Below, in pieces: positions 56,249 to 64,000 of a stretch of DNA of 64,000 bases. The DNA is taken from the NCBI GenBank assembly GCA_016705125.1, contig JADIYW010000029.1, positions 1 through 64,000 on the forward strand, given 5' to 3'. The first letter of the stretch is position 1. Every line of letters begins with the position of its first letter. This DNA comes from Bacteroidota bacterium. Lineage in GTDB: Bacteria > Bacteroidota > Bacteroidia > Chitinophagales > JADIYW01. Under the pieces are notes generated by a model. That model had not been told where the DNA came from. It saw only the letters and a program-made list of their open reading frames with translations, and did not search any database. The position numbers and the translations under genes are program-made.

Positions 56249-57439
56249 ATGACTACAAGAAAATCAGATATAGATTTTGACAATACAGAATATGCGTTTG
56301 AATATAAAAACAATTTCGAGTTAAAAAGAGCCCAATTTATTTTTAATTTAATTAATTTTAATTGGTTGGTAAAGGCAGGTACATCAATTGCAAATAAAAT
56401 GATGCAAAGTGGCTTGTCGTTTCCTGTAGTGGTAGGCATGCGACCAACAATTTATGCCGTTTTTTGCGGTGGCGATGAACTGGAAGATACTGTAGAAATA
56501 TCTAATAATTTTGGAAAATATGGTGTAAATACCGTTTTAGATTATGGTGTAGAGGGAAAAGAATCAGAACAGGATTTTAAAAAAACCGAAAATGAAATAT
56601 TAAAGGCTATCGAATTTGCGAAAAAAAATAAAAATATCTCTATAGTCTGCTCCAAATTTACTGGATTGCTAAAAATGGAGATTTTAGAAAAACTTAACGA
56701 AAACAAAGAACTTACCATTTCAGAAGAAAGTGAATACAAAACGGCCATTGAAAGAATAGATAGAATTGCAGCTGCCGCGGCTAAAAATGAGATTAGCCTT
56801 TTTGTAGATGCAGAAGAAAGTTGGATACAAAAACCACTAGATGATTTAACTTTTTCATTAATGGAAAAGTATAATAAAAAACAACCAATTATTTATAATA
56901 CCATCCAATTGTACAATAAATCAAGGCTTTCTTTTTTTAAAAATGCAGTAGAAATGGCCAAGGAAAAGGGTTTTATTTATGGAGCAAAAATTGTACGTGG
57001 GGCTTATATGGAAAAGGAGGCCAAACGAGCGAAGCAGAAAGGATATGAAAATCCGATTCAAAAATCGAAAAAGGATACCGATGCTGATTATAATGAAGCC
57101 ATAAAATTTGGTATTGCCCACATAAATGATGTCGCGGTTTGTATAGCAACACATAACGAAGAAAGTTGTTTAATAGCCACTCAATTGTTGCAAGAAAAGG
57201 GCATCAAAAAAAATCATCCTCATATTCATTTTTCACAATTAATGGGAATGAGCGATAATCTTACGTTTAACTTAGCTAAAAATGGATTTGTGGCTAGTAA
57301 ATATATGCCTTATGGGCCCGTAAAAGACGTTATCCCGTATTTGATACGAAGAGCGCAAGAAAATACCTCTGTAAGTGGGCAAATGGGACGGGAATTGGCG
57401 CTTATTAGTAAAGAAATAAAAAGAAGGAAATTGCTTTAG
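56249..57439 (+). CDS. Proline dehydrogenase
   Basis: 396 residues of a monofunctional PRODH TIM barrel. Conserved elements are TVLDYGVEGKESEQDF, SLFVDAEESWIQKPLDDLTFSLMEKYN, IYNTIQLYNKSRLSFF, YGAKIVRGAYMEKEAKRAKQKGYENPI, CIATHNEES and YMPYGPVKDVIPYLIRRAQENTSV. The last block carries the Arg pair that binds the proline carboxylate. It oxidises L-proline to pyrroline-5-carboxylate with FAD. The P5C dehydrogenase partner is not in the window. Length fits the Bacteroidota form. Confidence 0.94.
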   Translation: MTTRKSDIDFDNTEYAFEYKNNFELKRAQFIFNLINFNWLVKAGTSIANKMMQSGLSFPVVVGMRPTIYAVFCGGDELEDTVEISNNFGKYGVNTVLDYGVEGKESEQDFKKTENEILKAIEFAKKNKNISIVCSKFTGLLKMEILEKLNENKELTISEESEYKTAIERIDRIAAAAAKNEISLFVDAEESWIQKPLDDLTFSLMEKYNKKQPIIYNTIQLYNKSRLSFFKNAVEMAKEKGFIYGAKIVRGAYMEKEAKRAKQKGYENPIQKSKKDTDADYNEAIKFGIAHINDVAVCIATHNEESCLIATQLLQEKGIKKNHPHIHFSQLMGMSDNLTFNLAKNGFVASKYMPYGPVKDVIPYLIRRAQENTSVSGQMGRELALISKEIKRRKLL

Positions 57440-57465
57440 AAAATAATTGGCACTTCAAACCGGAT

Positions 57466-57473
57466 TAATTTTG
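57466..57473 (+). promoter_or_regulatory. Possible -7 element before the GMC oxidoreductase gene
   Basis: TAATTTTG matches TAnnTTTG and lies 44 bases before the start codon. No -33 element is at the optimal distance. Confidence 0.4.
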
Positions 57474-57516
57474 TTTCTTAAATAGATTTTTATACATTTA
57501 ATTAAAAGAATCGAAA

Positions 57517-59085
57517 ATGGATAATTTGGATTATGATTACGTAATTATTGGCAGTGGATTTGGCGGTTCTGTATCGGCTTTAAGGCTGGCACAAAAGGGA
57601 TATAAGGTATTGGTAATTGAAAAGGGAAAATGGTTTGCGCCTGAGGATTTTCCGAAAACCAACTGGAATTTACCTAAGTGGATGTGGTTGCCTTCCTTGA
57701 AATTGCATGGTTTATTCCGACTCACTTATTTCAGGCATGTTGCCATTTTATCGGGTGTTGGAGTAGGTGGTGGTTCATTGGTTTATGCAAATACATTACC
57801 AGTACCAAAAACTGAATTTTTTAATACCGGTTCGTGGGCCAAATTGATGGATTGGGAAACAGAATTAAAGCCTTACTATCCACTTGCACTCAAAATGTTA
57901 GGAGCTGAAAAATCGCCTTATATGCGTAAAGGGGATAGAATAATGAAAGATTTAGCGGCAGAAATAGGGAAATCGGATAAGTTTGACACCACCAACGTAG
58001 CTGTTTATTTTGGCAAACCAGATATAACTGTTCCTGATCCATATTTTGATGGCGAAGGACCTGACAGGACAGGTTGCATTCAATGCGGGGCTTGTATGTT
58101 GGGTTGTAGGTATAATTCAAAAAATACACTAGATAAAAATTATTTATACCTAGCCCAAAAATTAGGTGTTAAAATTATAGCCGAATCTGAAGTATACGAT
58201 GTGGTGCCAAATGGTGCTGATGGAAATAATGGATATACCATAAAATATAGAGATAGCCTTAGTTGGTTTCCAAAAAAAGGAACGATTACAAGTAAAGGAG
58301 TAATTTTTTCAGGTGGCGTATTGGGAACAGTTAAATTACTTTTGTCGCTTAAAAGAAAGTCATTACCTAATTTGTCGGAAAAAGTTGGATATGGAATTAG
58401 AACAAATTCTGAAGCCTTATTTGGTGTAACTTCTTTAACAAGGGATAAATCATACTCCGAAGGCATAGCCATTGGTTCTATTTTGCATACCGACGATCAT
58501 AGTCATATTGAAGTAGTTCGCTATGCGGCAGGTAGTGGATTTTTTAGAATGTTCATGGCTCCAATGGTAGCTGGAAAAACCATTTTTTCTCGATTTTTAA
58601 AAATGGTAAAAGATGCTATTGTGCATCCAATTTCTAATTTTAAAGTTCTATTTACCGACGATTGGAGCAAGCGAACAATTGTATTGTTATTTATGCAATC
58701 CATTGATAGTACTTTAAGGTTTAAAAAAGGTTTGTTTGGCTTGAGTACCAATTTGGATAAAGGACCAGCACCTACTTCTTTTATTCCTGAAGCGCAGGAT
58801 TTGGCCACTCGATACGGTAAATTGATGAATGGAAAACCTATGGTAATGAATACCGAATCGTTATTCGGAATTCCGACAACAGCCCATATTCTCGGTGGTG
58901 CTTGTATGGGAAATGATGAGAGTGAAGGTGTAATTGACAAAAATAATATGGTTTTTGGATACAAAAATATGATGGTTTGTGATGGTTCAATGATTTCAGC
59001 AAATCCGGGTGTAAATCCAAGTTTATCAATTACAGCCATTTCAGAATTGGCAATGAGTAAGATTGCAGCGAAAAATGAAAAATGA
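57517..59085 (+). CDS. GMC-family oxidoreductase (cholesterol-oxidase-like) with Cys cluster
   Basis: 522 residues. The N-terminal FAD motif is YDYVIIGSGFGGSVSALRLAQKGYKVLVIEKG; ILSGVGVGGGSLVYANT is a GMC signature. Then comes GCIQCGACMLGCRYNSKNTLDKNYLYLA, a C-x2-C-x2-C-x3-C cluster of ferredoxin type. The C-terminal substrate/FAD block contains AHILGGACMGNDESEG and CDGSMISANPGVNPSLSITAISE. It is similar in layout to cholesterol oxidases and other GMC dehydrogenases, oxidising an alcohol group. The physiological substrate and whether the Cys cluster binds iron-sulfur are unknown. Confidence 0.9.
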   Translation: MDNLDYDYVIIGSGFGGSVSALRLAQKGYKVLVIEKGKWFAPEDFPKTNWNLPKWMWLPSLKLHGLFRLTYFRHVAILSGVGVGGGSLVYANTLPVPKTEFFNTGSWAKLMDWETELKPYYPLALKMLGAEKSPYMRKGDRIMKDLAAEIGKSDKFDTTNVAVYFGKPDITVPDPYFDGEGPDRTGCIQCGACMLGCRYNSKNTLDKNYLYLAQKLGVKIIAESEVYDVVPNGADGNNGYTIKYRDSLSWFPKKGTITSKGVIFSGGVLGTVKLLLSLKRKSLPNLSEKVGYGIRTNSEALFGVTSLTRDKSYSEGIAIGSILHTDDHSHIEVVRYAAGSGFFRMFMAPMVAGKTIFSRFLKMVKDAIVHPISNFKVLFTDDWSKRTIVLLFMQSIDSTLRFKKGLFGLSTNLDKGPAPTSFIPEAQDLATRYGKLMNGKPMVMNTESLFGIPTTAHILGGACMGNDESEGVIDKNNMVFGYKNMMVCDGSMISANPGVNPSLSITAISELAMSKIAAKNEK

Positions 59086-59160
59086 AATAATATAGTAATG
59101 AAATAATTTGAGAATGTGGGAATTTGAAGATGTGGAAATGTGAAATTACTCAATAACCAA
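59085..59160 (+). repeat. GAAATGTGAAGATGTGG-type degenerate repeat
   Basis: ATGAAATAATTTGAGAATGT, GAATTTGAAGATGTGGAAATG and AATAACCAATAACTCAATAACC in the gap after the GMC gene. The first two phrases recur almost unchanged at 4010-4092. Confidence 0.6.
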
Positions 59161-59257
59161 TAACTCAATAACCGAAACCTACCATTTAAACATTTGTGCA
59201 TAATTTGAAGCAAAAACTTCATAAAATCAATAGTAGATTTGGATAAATCTATTTTTT

Positions 59258-59935
59258 ATGAAAACAGTTTTACTATATACTTTTTTGATGGTATTAAAAT
59301 TAGGAAGCTCTTATTTAGGAGATCCTAAATCTAAAAATACGAAAGTGGAGGTAAATACGTCGACTTTAAATCAAGAATCACTAGATTTTTATCAAAAAGG
59401 GAAAATATTTTTTGAAAATAAGGATTATCCTACAGCGATATTAAATTTGAATAAGGCGATTGCATTAGACGATAAATACGTTGATGCATATGATTTATTA
59501 ACCGATATTTATATTTTGCAAAGTGAATTTTTGATGGCAAAATTCAATGCAAATAAATCGGCAGAATTATTACCCGAAGGATTTAAATCTAATTTGAACC
59601 TTGGCAGAATTTTTGAAAGCATCCGTGATTTCCCAACAGCGCTTACCTATTATTCTAAATGCACTCGTTTGCACCCAGAAAATCCAACTGGTTATTATTT
59701 GACCGCAAAAATGAACTTCGTAAGCAATGATTTTGAGAAAAGTTTAATAAATGCACTAATAGCCGAGAAGTATTATAAAAAAAATAAAGATATAGGTATT
59801 TTGGATGCTCAATATTTAATAGGCATGTCTTACCACGGTATGAATGATACAAAACGAGCAAAAAAATACCTAATAAAAGCGGTAGATGGAGGTTTGCAAT
59901 TGCCAGATGAAATTAGAATGACATACGGTTTGTAA
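59258..59935 (+). CDS. Exported tetratricopeptide-repeat protein
   Basis: 225 residues with a probable signal peptide (MKTVLLYTFLMVLKLGSSYLG). At least three or four TPR units follow: SLDFYQKGKIFFENKDYPTAILNLNKAIALDDKYVDAYDLL, LNLGRIFESIRDFPTALTYYSKCTRLHPENPTGYYL, and AQYLIGMSYHGMNDTKRAKKYLIKAVDGG. TPR arrays hold protein partners; the partner here is unknown. It stands alone between the GMC and membrane-protein genes, and I see no specific functional context. Confidence 0.85.
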   Translation: MKTVLLYTFLMVLKLGSSYLGDPKSKNTKVEVNTSTLNQESLDFYQKGKIFFENKDYPTAILNLNKAIALDDKYVDAYDLLTDIYILQSEFLMAKFNANKSAELLPEGFKSNLNLGRIFESIRDFPTALTYYSKCTRLHPENPTGYYLTAKMNFVSNDFEKSLINALIAEKYYKKNKDIGILDAQYLIGMSYHGMNDTKRAKKYLIKAVDGGLQLPDEIRMTYGL

Positions 59936-59989
59936 TTTTTTTGTTGCTGGTAAATTATTTTTCATTTTATTTGAGGTCTAATTAAAGAC

Positions 59990-60658
59990 ATGAAAAAAAA
60001 TCCATTTATTATTTCCATTGTTTTTGGTACTTTAATGATTATTACTGGAATTGTATTAATGGGTTTCAATCCTTCGCCACAAAATAATCTACCAATCGGC
60101 TTTAAATCAGTCGTTTTAGCCTTCGAATTCATTAAAACAAATAAAGAAGTAGCTCATTTTTTTAAAATTGAAAACCTTGAAGAGTTCTTATATAAATTTA
60201 TGATGGTTAATCGAATAGACTATGCTTTTATGGCGTTCTATAGTATCTTTTTGGCCTCCTTTTCTTTTGTATTATATAAAATTACCAAAATAAATGTATT
60301 GCTTTTGGCAGTGTTTTTAGCATTAGTTGCTTGGCCTAGTGATTTGTTAGAGAATTTTCAAATTGCCAAAATAGCGAACAATATTTATGGAAATAATGAT
60401 AATGCGCTTGATTTATTAAATATTTTTACTTGGATAAAATGGGGAGCAATTTGTGGTACTTTATTAATAATTTCAACCTTTTTTTTTAAAAAAACCTTTT
60501 TTAGTATTCTTACAGCAAGTAGTTGTTTGCTTTCATTTATTTTTGGTTGTATCAGTTTTATGCACCGATCATTAGCAAATGAGCTAATGGGTCTTTTTGT
60601 AATGCTTTCATTTCTATTGTTATATGTATGTGCTTGGGGCTATAAAAAATTGTTATAG
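59990..60658 (+). CDS. Membrane protein of unknown function
   Basis: 222 residues with about six membrane segments (FIISIVFGTLMIITGIVLMGF, YAFMAFYSIFLASFSFVLY, INVLLLAVFLALVAWPSDLLE, WGAICGTLLIISTFFF, FFSILTASSCLLSFIFGCISFM, LMGLFVMLSFLLLYVCAWGY). A soluble stretch between the first two segments (about 30-75) probably faces the periplasm. No family was recognised. It starts 54 bases after the TPR gene and could belong to the same transcript. Confidence 0.8.
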   Translation: MKKNPFIISIVFGTLMIITGIVLMGFNPSPQNNLPIGFKSVVLAFEFIKTNKEVAHFFKIENLEEFLYKFMMVNRIDYAFMAFYSIFLASFSFVLYKITKINVLLLAVFLALVAWPSDLLENFQIAKIANNIYGNNDNALDLLNIFTWIKWGAICGTLLIISTFFFKKTFFSILTASSCLLSFIFGCISFMHRSLANELMGLFVMLSFLLLYVCAWGYKKLL

Positions 60659-60712
60659 AAAAACTTTTTCATAAAATATTTGTTCCATCTAATTAAACCA
60701 AAACGATTTATA

Positions 60713-63118
60713 ATGTTTTTTGAAAATAAATTTGCAATTATATTCTTTATTTTTTTTTCTTCCTTTTTTTTTCAATCAAACGCCCAAACTGGGATAATTG
60801 AAGGTAAAGTTTTTGATGAAATAAACAATGAGCCCCTAATTGGTGCAAATATTGTTTTGCAAGATTCATCTAATGGAGCAACTTCTGATATTGATGGTTT
60901 TTTTAGAATTGAAGGGTTGAAATCTGGGGTTTATAATTTGATAGTTGCATATTTAGGTTATAGTCAGAAAATTGTTTTTGAAGTGGTTGTAACTAATAAT
61001 TTGCCAAGTAAAGTAAATATTGGGCTTGCACCTTTACCAAATAATTTAAATGAAATAGAGGTTAAAGCAAATCCTTTTATCAAGCCTCAAGAATCACCTC
61101 TTTCACTAACAAGTATCGGTGTCAATGAAATTCAAAGGTCTCCAGGCGGGAATCGAGATATTTCAAAAGTGATCCAACTACTTCCAGGTGTTAGTTCTGG
61201 TGTTTCATTTCGAAATGATTTATTAGTTCGTGGAGGTGGTCCAAATGAAAATAGATTCTATTTAGATGGTATTGAAGTACCTTCAATCAATCACTTTCAA
61301 ACCCAAGGAGCATCAGGTGGTTCAAATGGACTAATTAATGTCGATTTTATTAAAAATGTCGATTTTTATACTGGTGCATTTCCGGCCAATCGAGGCAATT
61401 CATTAAGTTCGGTGATGGAAATTACACAAGAAGAAGGACGTACTGACAGAGTTGGTTTGCGTGCCACACTTGGTGCAAGCGATGTAGGTGTAACACTTCA
61501 AGGTCCTTTTTCAAAAAATGACAAATCCACTTTTTTAGTTTCGGCTCGCTATTCTTATCTCCAATTGCTTTTTCAGGCGCTCAAATTGCCTTTTTTACCT
61601 ACTTACACCGATTTTCAATTCAAAACAGTCCATAAGTTCAATCAAAATCATGATTTGACATTTATTGGAATTGGCGCAGTAGATAAGTTTGTTTTAAACC
61701 TAAAAGAAAATACTACAGAGGAATCGCAATTTATCTTGGGTAATCTTCCTTATTTCGATCAATGGACCTATACATTTGGCGCTAGATATCGTTATTTTAG
61801 AGAAAAAGGAACTATGACTTTTGTGGCAAGTAGGAATATGCTCAATAATGGTAGTTTTAAATATCAGAATAACCAGAATAATGACCCTTCCAAGTTAATT
61901 TTTGATTTGCAAAGTCAAGAAGCAGAAAATAAATTTAGGTATGAGCATACTGCAAGACTTAAAAATTATAAAATTGCCTATGGAGTAAATTATGAGTTTG
62001 CAAATTATACCACCGAAACGATTAATCAATTCACCACACCAGATGGAGTGCAGCGAATCAACTATAATTCCCTTGTTAACCTACATAAGTATGGTTTGTT
62101 TACACAGGTAAGTAAAGGATTTTTTGAAGAAAAATTGAATTTAAGTTTGGGATTTAGGGCAGATGGAAATAGTTTTAACAAAAACATGTCTAACCCTTTC
62201 AAACAATTTTCTCCCCGATTTTCGGCAAGTTATAATGTAACTAAAGCATTTACAATCAATTTTAATACTGGTTTGTATTATCAAATGCCTGCCTATACAA
62301 CAATAGGATACAGAAATAATGAAAACGAACTGCAAAACAAACAAACTTTAAAATACATAAATAATAAGCAAGTGGTTTTTGGACTTGCATATAATACTTC
62401 TTTTTATACCAAATTTGCGGTGGAGGGATTTTTCAAGAAATATTCCAATTACCCAATGTCAATTACTAAAGGCATTTCGCTCGCCAACCTAGGCGGTTTT
62501 TTTGGTACAGTTGGCGACGAGCCAGTTGCCTCTAATTCAGAAGGTAGGACCTATGGATTTGAAATGTCGGTACAACAAAAGCTGTATAAAGGATTGTATT
62601 CAATTCTCACTTACACCTATTTTAATAGTGCATTCACCGATACTTCTGGCAATTATGCGCCTTCGAGTTGGGATAGTCGACATGTATTGAATTTGGTTTT
62701 TGGGTATAAATTTAAGCGCAACTGGGAGCTAGGAGTGAAAGCACAGTATAATGGCGGAAATCCCTTTACACCTTATAATGATACGCTATCGGCAACAATT
62801 GCGGTATGGGATGTAAATGGGAGAGGAATTCCTGATTATAATAGGTTGAATACAGAACGTACAAGTGGAAATTTTAGACTTGATATAAGAGTGGACAAGA
62901 AATGGTTTTTCAAAAAATGGAATTTGGATTTGTATTTGGATCTTGTTAATTTAACTTTTGCTAAGGAAAGAACACAAAATGATTTAACAGTAGTAAGGGA
63001 CGTAGATACGCAGGCACCACTTATTGATCCATTAAATCCAGATAGATATCAAACCAAATATTTGAATACTTCGGCTGGGTCAGTTATTCCTACTTTAGGA
63101 GTAATTGTAGAGTTTTAG
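60713..63118 (+). CDS. TonB-dependent receptor with carboxypeptidase-like N-terminal domain
   Basis: About 801 residues from ATG at 60713 (MFFENKFAIIFFIFFSSFFFQSNAQ, signal peptide); the frame extends to 60680. Residues about 28-110 are a CarboxypepD_reg-like domain (GIIEGKVFDEINNEPLIGANIVLQD, GFFRIEGLKSGVYNLIVAYLGYS). The plug follows (RDISKVIQLLPGVSSGVSFRNDLLVRGGGPNENRFYLDGIEVP), then a long barrel ending in VEF. Outer-membrane import driven by TonB; the substrate is unknown. No SusD-like partner is adjacent. The signal peptide region contains runs of seven or more T. Confidence 0.93.
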   Translation: MFFENKFAIIFFIFFSSFFFQSNAQTGIIEGKVFDEINNEPLIGANIVLQDSSNGATSDIDGFFRIEGLKSGVYNLIVAYLGYSQKIVFEVVVTNNLPSKVNIGLAPLPNNLNEIEVKANPFIKPQESPLSLTSIGVNEIQRSPGGNRDISKVIQLLPGVSSGVSFRNDLLVRGGGPNENRFYLDGIEVPSINHFQTQGASGGSNGLINVDFIKNVDFYTGAFPANRGNSLSSVMEITQEEGRTDRVGLRATLGASDVGVTLQGPFSKNDKSTFLVSARYSYLQLLFQALKLPFLPTYTDFQFKTVHKFNQNHDLTFIGIGAVDKFVLNLKENTTEESQFILGNLPYFDQWTYTFGARYRYFREKGTMTFVASRNMLNNGSFKYQNNQNNDPSKLIFDLQSQEAENKFRYEHTARLKNYKIAYGVNYEFANYTTETINQFTTPDGVQRINYNSLVNLHKYGLFTQVSKGFFEEKLNLSLGFRADGNSFNKNMSNPFKQFSPRFSASYNVTKAFTINFNTGLYYQMPAYTTIGYRNNENELQNKQTLKYINNKQVVFGLAYNTSFYTKFAVEGFFKKYSNYPMSITKGISLANLGGFFGTVGDEPVASNSEGRTYGFEMSVQQKLYKGLYSILTYTYFNSAFTDTSGNYAPSSWDSRHVLNLVFGYKFKRNWELGVKAQYNGGNPFTPYNDTLSATIAVWDVNGRGIPDYNRLNTERTSGNFRLDIRVDKKWFFKKWNLDLYLDLVNLTFAKERTQNDLTVVRDVDTQAPLIDPLNPDRYQTKYLNTSAGSVIPTLGVIVEF

Positions 63119-63120
63119 GA

Positions 63121-63675
63121 CTATTTTTCAAGCTGTGCAAATATTTTTTCTATTTGTACAAAATGTCTAATATTATGATTGATTACAAATCGGAAAGTAT
63201 CACCAAGTCTAAGTTTTATCCATTTAGAAATAGAAATATTTGTTTTGGTTTTAGTCAAATTAATTTTATTAGATTTCTCCAGAAGCTCGATTAATTGTAC
63301 TTGTTGTGTTATAAAATTGTCTATTGCTTTTTTATCCAAATTGCTATTGATAGGGTTTTTGTCTTTAAACGTTTTCATTTTGTTGAGTTTTTCTTTAGGC
63401 AGCATACTGTTTGCAAAATAATTGCCTAAGATTCCACTTTCAAATACTTCATCAGGTTTTGATTTATTTTCTGAAATTGCTTTTTGAATGGCAGGAATAT
63501 AAAAATTACCGTACAAATTTAGGTGTTCAATACATTCTAAAACACTCCAACTTTCTTTATTCGCTTTCCAATTTATGGTAATGTCAGATTTAGTTTTTAA
63601 TTTTTCGGCTATTTTAATATGTTGATTGCATAAATTTGTTAAACTAGAAATCAACTCGCTTGTCTTTGCTTGCAT
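63121..63675 (-). CDS. DinB-family protein
   Basis: 184 residues with a DinB/YfiT four-helix-bundle layout. The first conserved His is in WSVLECIEHLNLYGNFYIPAIQKAI, and the second pair is in FRFVINHNIRHFVQIEKI, so a metal site is likely intact. Family members include bacillithiol- or mycothiol-dependent transferases and damage-induced proteins of unknown activity. It converges with the TonB receptor gene, 2 bases apart. It lies 51 bases downstream of the Crp/Fnr regulator on the same strand, so the two may be co-transcribed. Confidence 0.88.
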   Translation of the reverse strand: MQAKTSELISSLTNLCNQHIKIAEKLKTKSDITINWKANKESWSVLECIEHLNLYGNFYIPAIQKAISENKSKPDEVFESGILGNYFANSMLPKEKLNKMKTFKDKNPINSNLDKKAIDNFITQQVQLIELLEKSNKINLTKTKTNISISKWIKLRLGDTFRFVINHNIRHFVQIEKIFAQLEK

Positions 63676-63726
63676 TTTTTTTTATGCAAATCTCTATAAT
63701 TAATGCGAAAAAAACATTGATTCAAA

Positions 63727-64000
63727 TCAAGCCTTTTTTAACCTTGAAAGTGTTTCAGGTGTCATTCTTAGATAATTTGCGATTTGTTTGTTTGATATCT
63801 TTTGAAAAAGGGAGGGACTTCTTTTTAAAATTCTATTATATCTTTCTTTGGGAGAAGTTGTCAATAAATCAATCTCTCTTTCTAATTGTTGTAAAATAAG
63901 TCGCTCCAAAATAGATATCCAAATTCGTTTATTTTTTTCATTTTCATTTATAAATTCAACAAATTTATTTTTCGAAATTCGATGTATGACAGTTTTTTTT
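63727..64000 (-). CDS. Crp/Fnr-family transcriptional regulator, C-terminal part (continues beyond the window)
   Basis: The frame is open from 63727 to the window edge and gives about 90 residues. A helical stretch (KTVIHRISKNKFVEFINENEKNKRIWISILERLILQQLERE) leads to a winged-helix DNA-binding domain, SPKERYNRILKRSPSLFQKISNKQIANYLRMTPETLSRLKK. The recognition helix reads QIANYLRMTPETLSRLKK, typical of the Bacteroidota Crp/Fnr family. The cyclic-nucleotide-binding-like N-terminal domain lies outside the window. Likely gene order is regulator then DinB. Confidence 0.85.
   Translation of the reverse strand, partial: KKTVIHRISKNKFVEFINENEKNKRIWISILERLILQQLEREIDLLTTSPKERYNRILKRSPSLFQKISNKQIANYLRMTPETLSRLKKA

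Overview
This AT-rich window is a chromosomal segment of a Bacteroidota (Bacteroidetes) bacterium. The evidence is a type IX secretion/gliding cluster in its usual order (porV-porU and, divergently, gldJ-murF), several exported proteins with type IX C-terminal sorting domains, TonB-dependent receptors paired with surface lipoproteins, promoters of the TTTG-N19/20-TAnnTTTG type, and the near absence of Shine-Dalgarno sequences. The enzyme set (GH10, GH16 and two clan GH-A glycosidases) suggests a free-living polysaccharide user. I cannot name a genus.

Layout. 1-3.8 kb: remains of three genes, a decayed ComM/YifB ATPase, a GH10 xylanase with an in-frame stop, and a secreted endonuclease/phosphatase with three frameshifts. 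4.4-7.6 kb: a large leucine-rich-repeat surface protein with an internal domain duplication and an in-frame stop, flanked by repeat-rich intergenic DNA. 8.0-12.2 kb: a TonB receptor plus a DUF5689 lipoprotein. 12.5-18.2 kb: MazEF, a DEAD-box helicase, an unrecognised 429-residue protein and a frameshifted PIF1-like helicase. 18.4-26.7 kb: the porV/porU/gldJ/murF core. 26.7-34.8 kb: a ureohydrolase-fold protein, a DUF3127 protein, an acyl-CoA dehydrogenase with a TetR/PsrA-like operator, aspS and a secreted GH16 protein. 35-44.7 kb: housekeeping genes (dnaX, mtgA, prs, rplY, pth, metK) and the tRNA-selenation pair mnmH-selD. 44.7-48.4 kb: a symporter, a flavin monooxygenase and two short-chain dehydrogenases. 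48.4-55.2 kb: paralogous secreted glycosidases and a type IX-sorted beta-propeller protein. 55.2-64 kb: an epimerase, proline dehydrogenase, a GMC oxidoreductase, a TPR protein, a membrane protein, a second TonB receptor, DinB and a partial Crp/Fnr regulator.

The most informative signal is in dnaX. The apparent break at 36.43 kb is a complete -1 programmed ribosomal frameshift cassette: a GGAGG element, the A AAA AAG slippery heptamer, an immediate UAA and a hairpin. It should yield gamma (377 aa) and tau (about 569 aa). By contrast, at least five other genes carry single-base indels, mostly in homopolymers and mostly inside signal peptides. These are either sequencing errors or real slippage, and read-level data are needed to decide. 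Intergenic DNA also holds several families of degenerate dispersed repeats. No tRNA, rRNA, CRISPR array or insertion sequence was seen.
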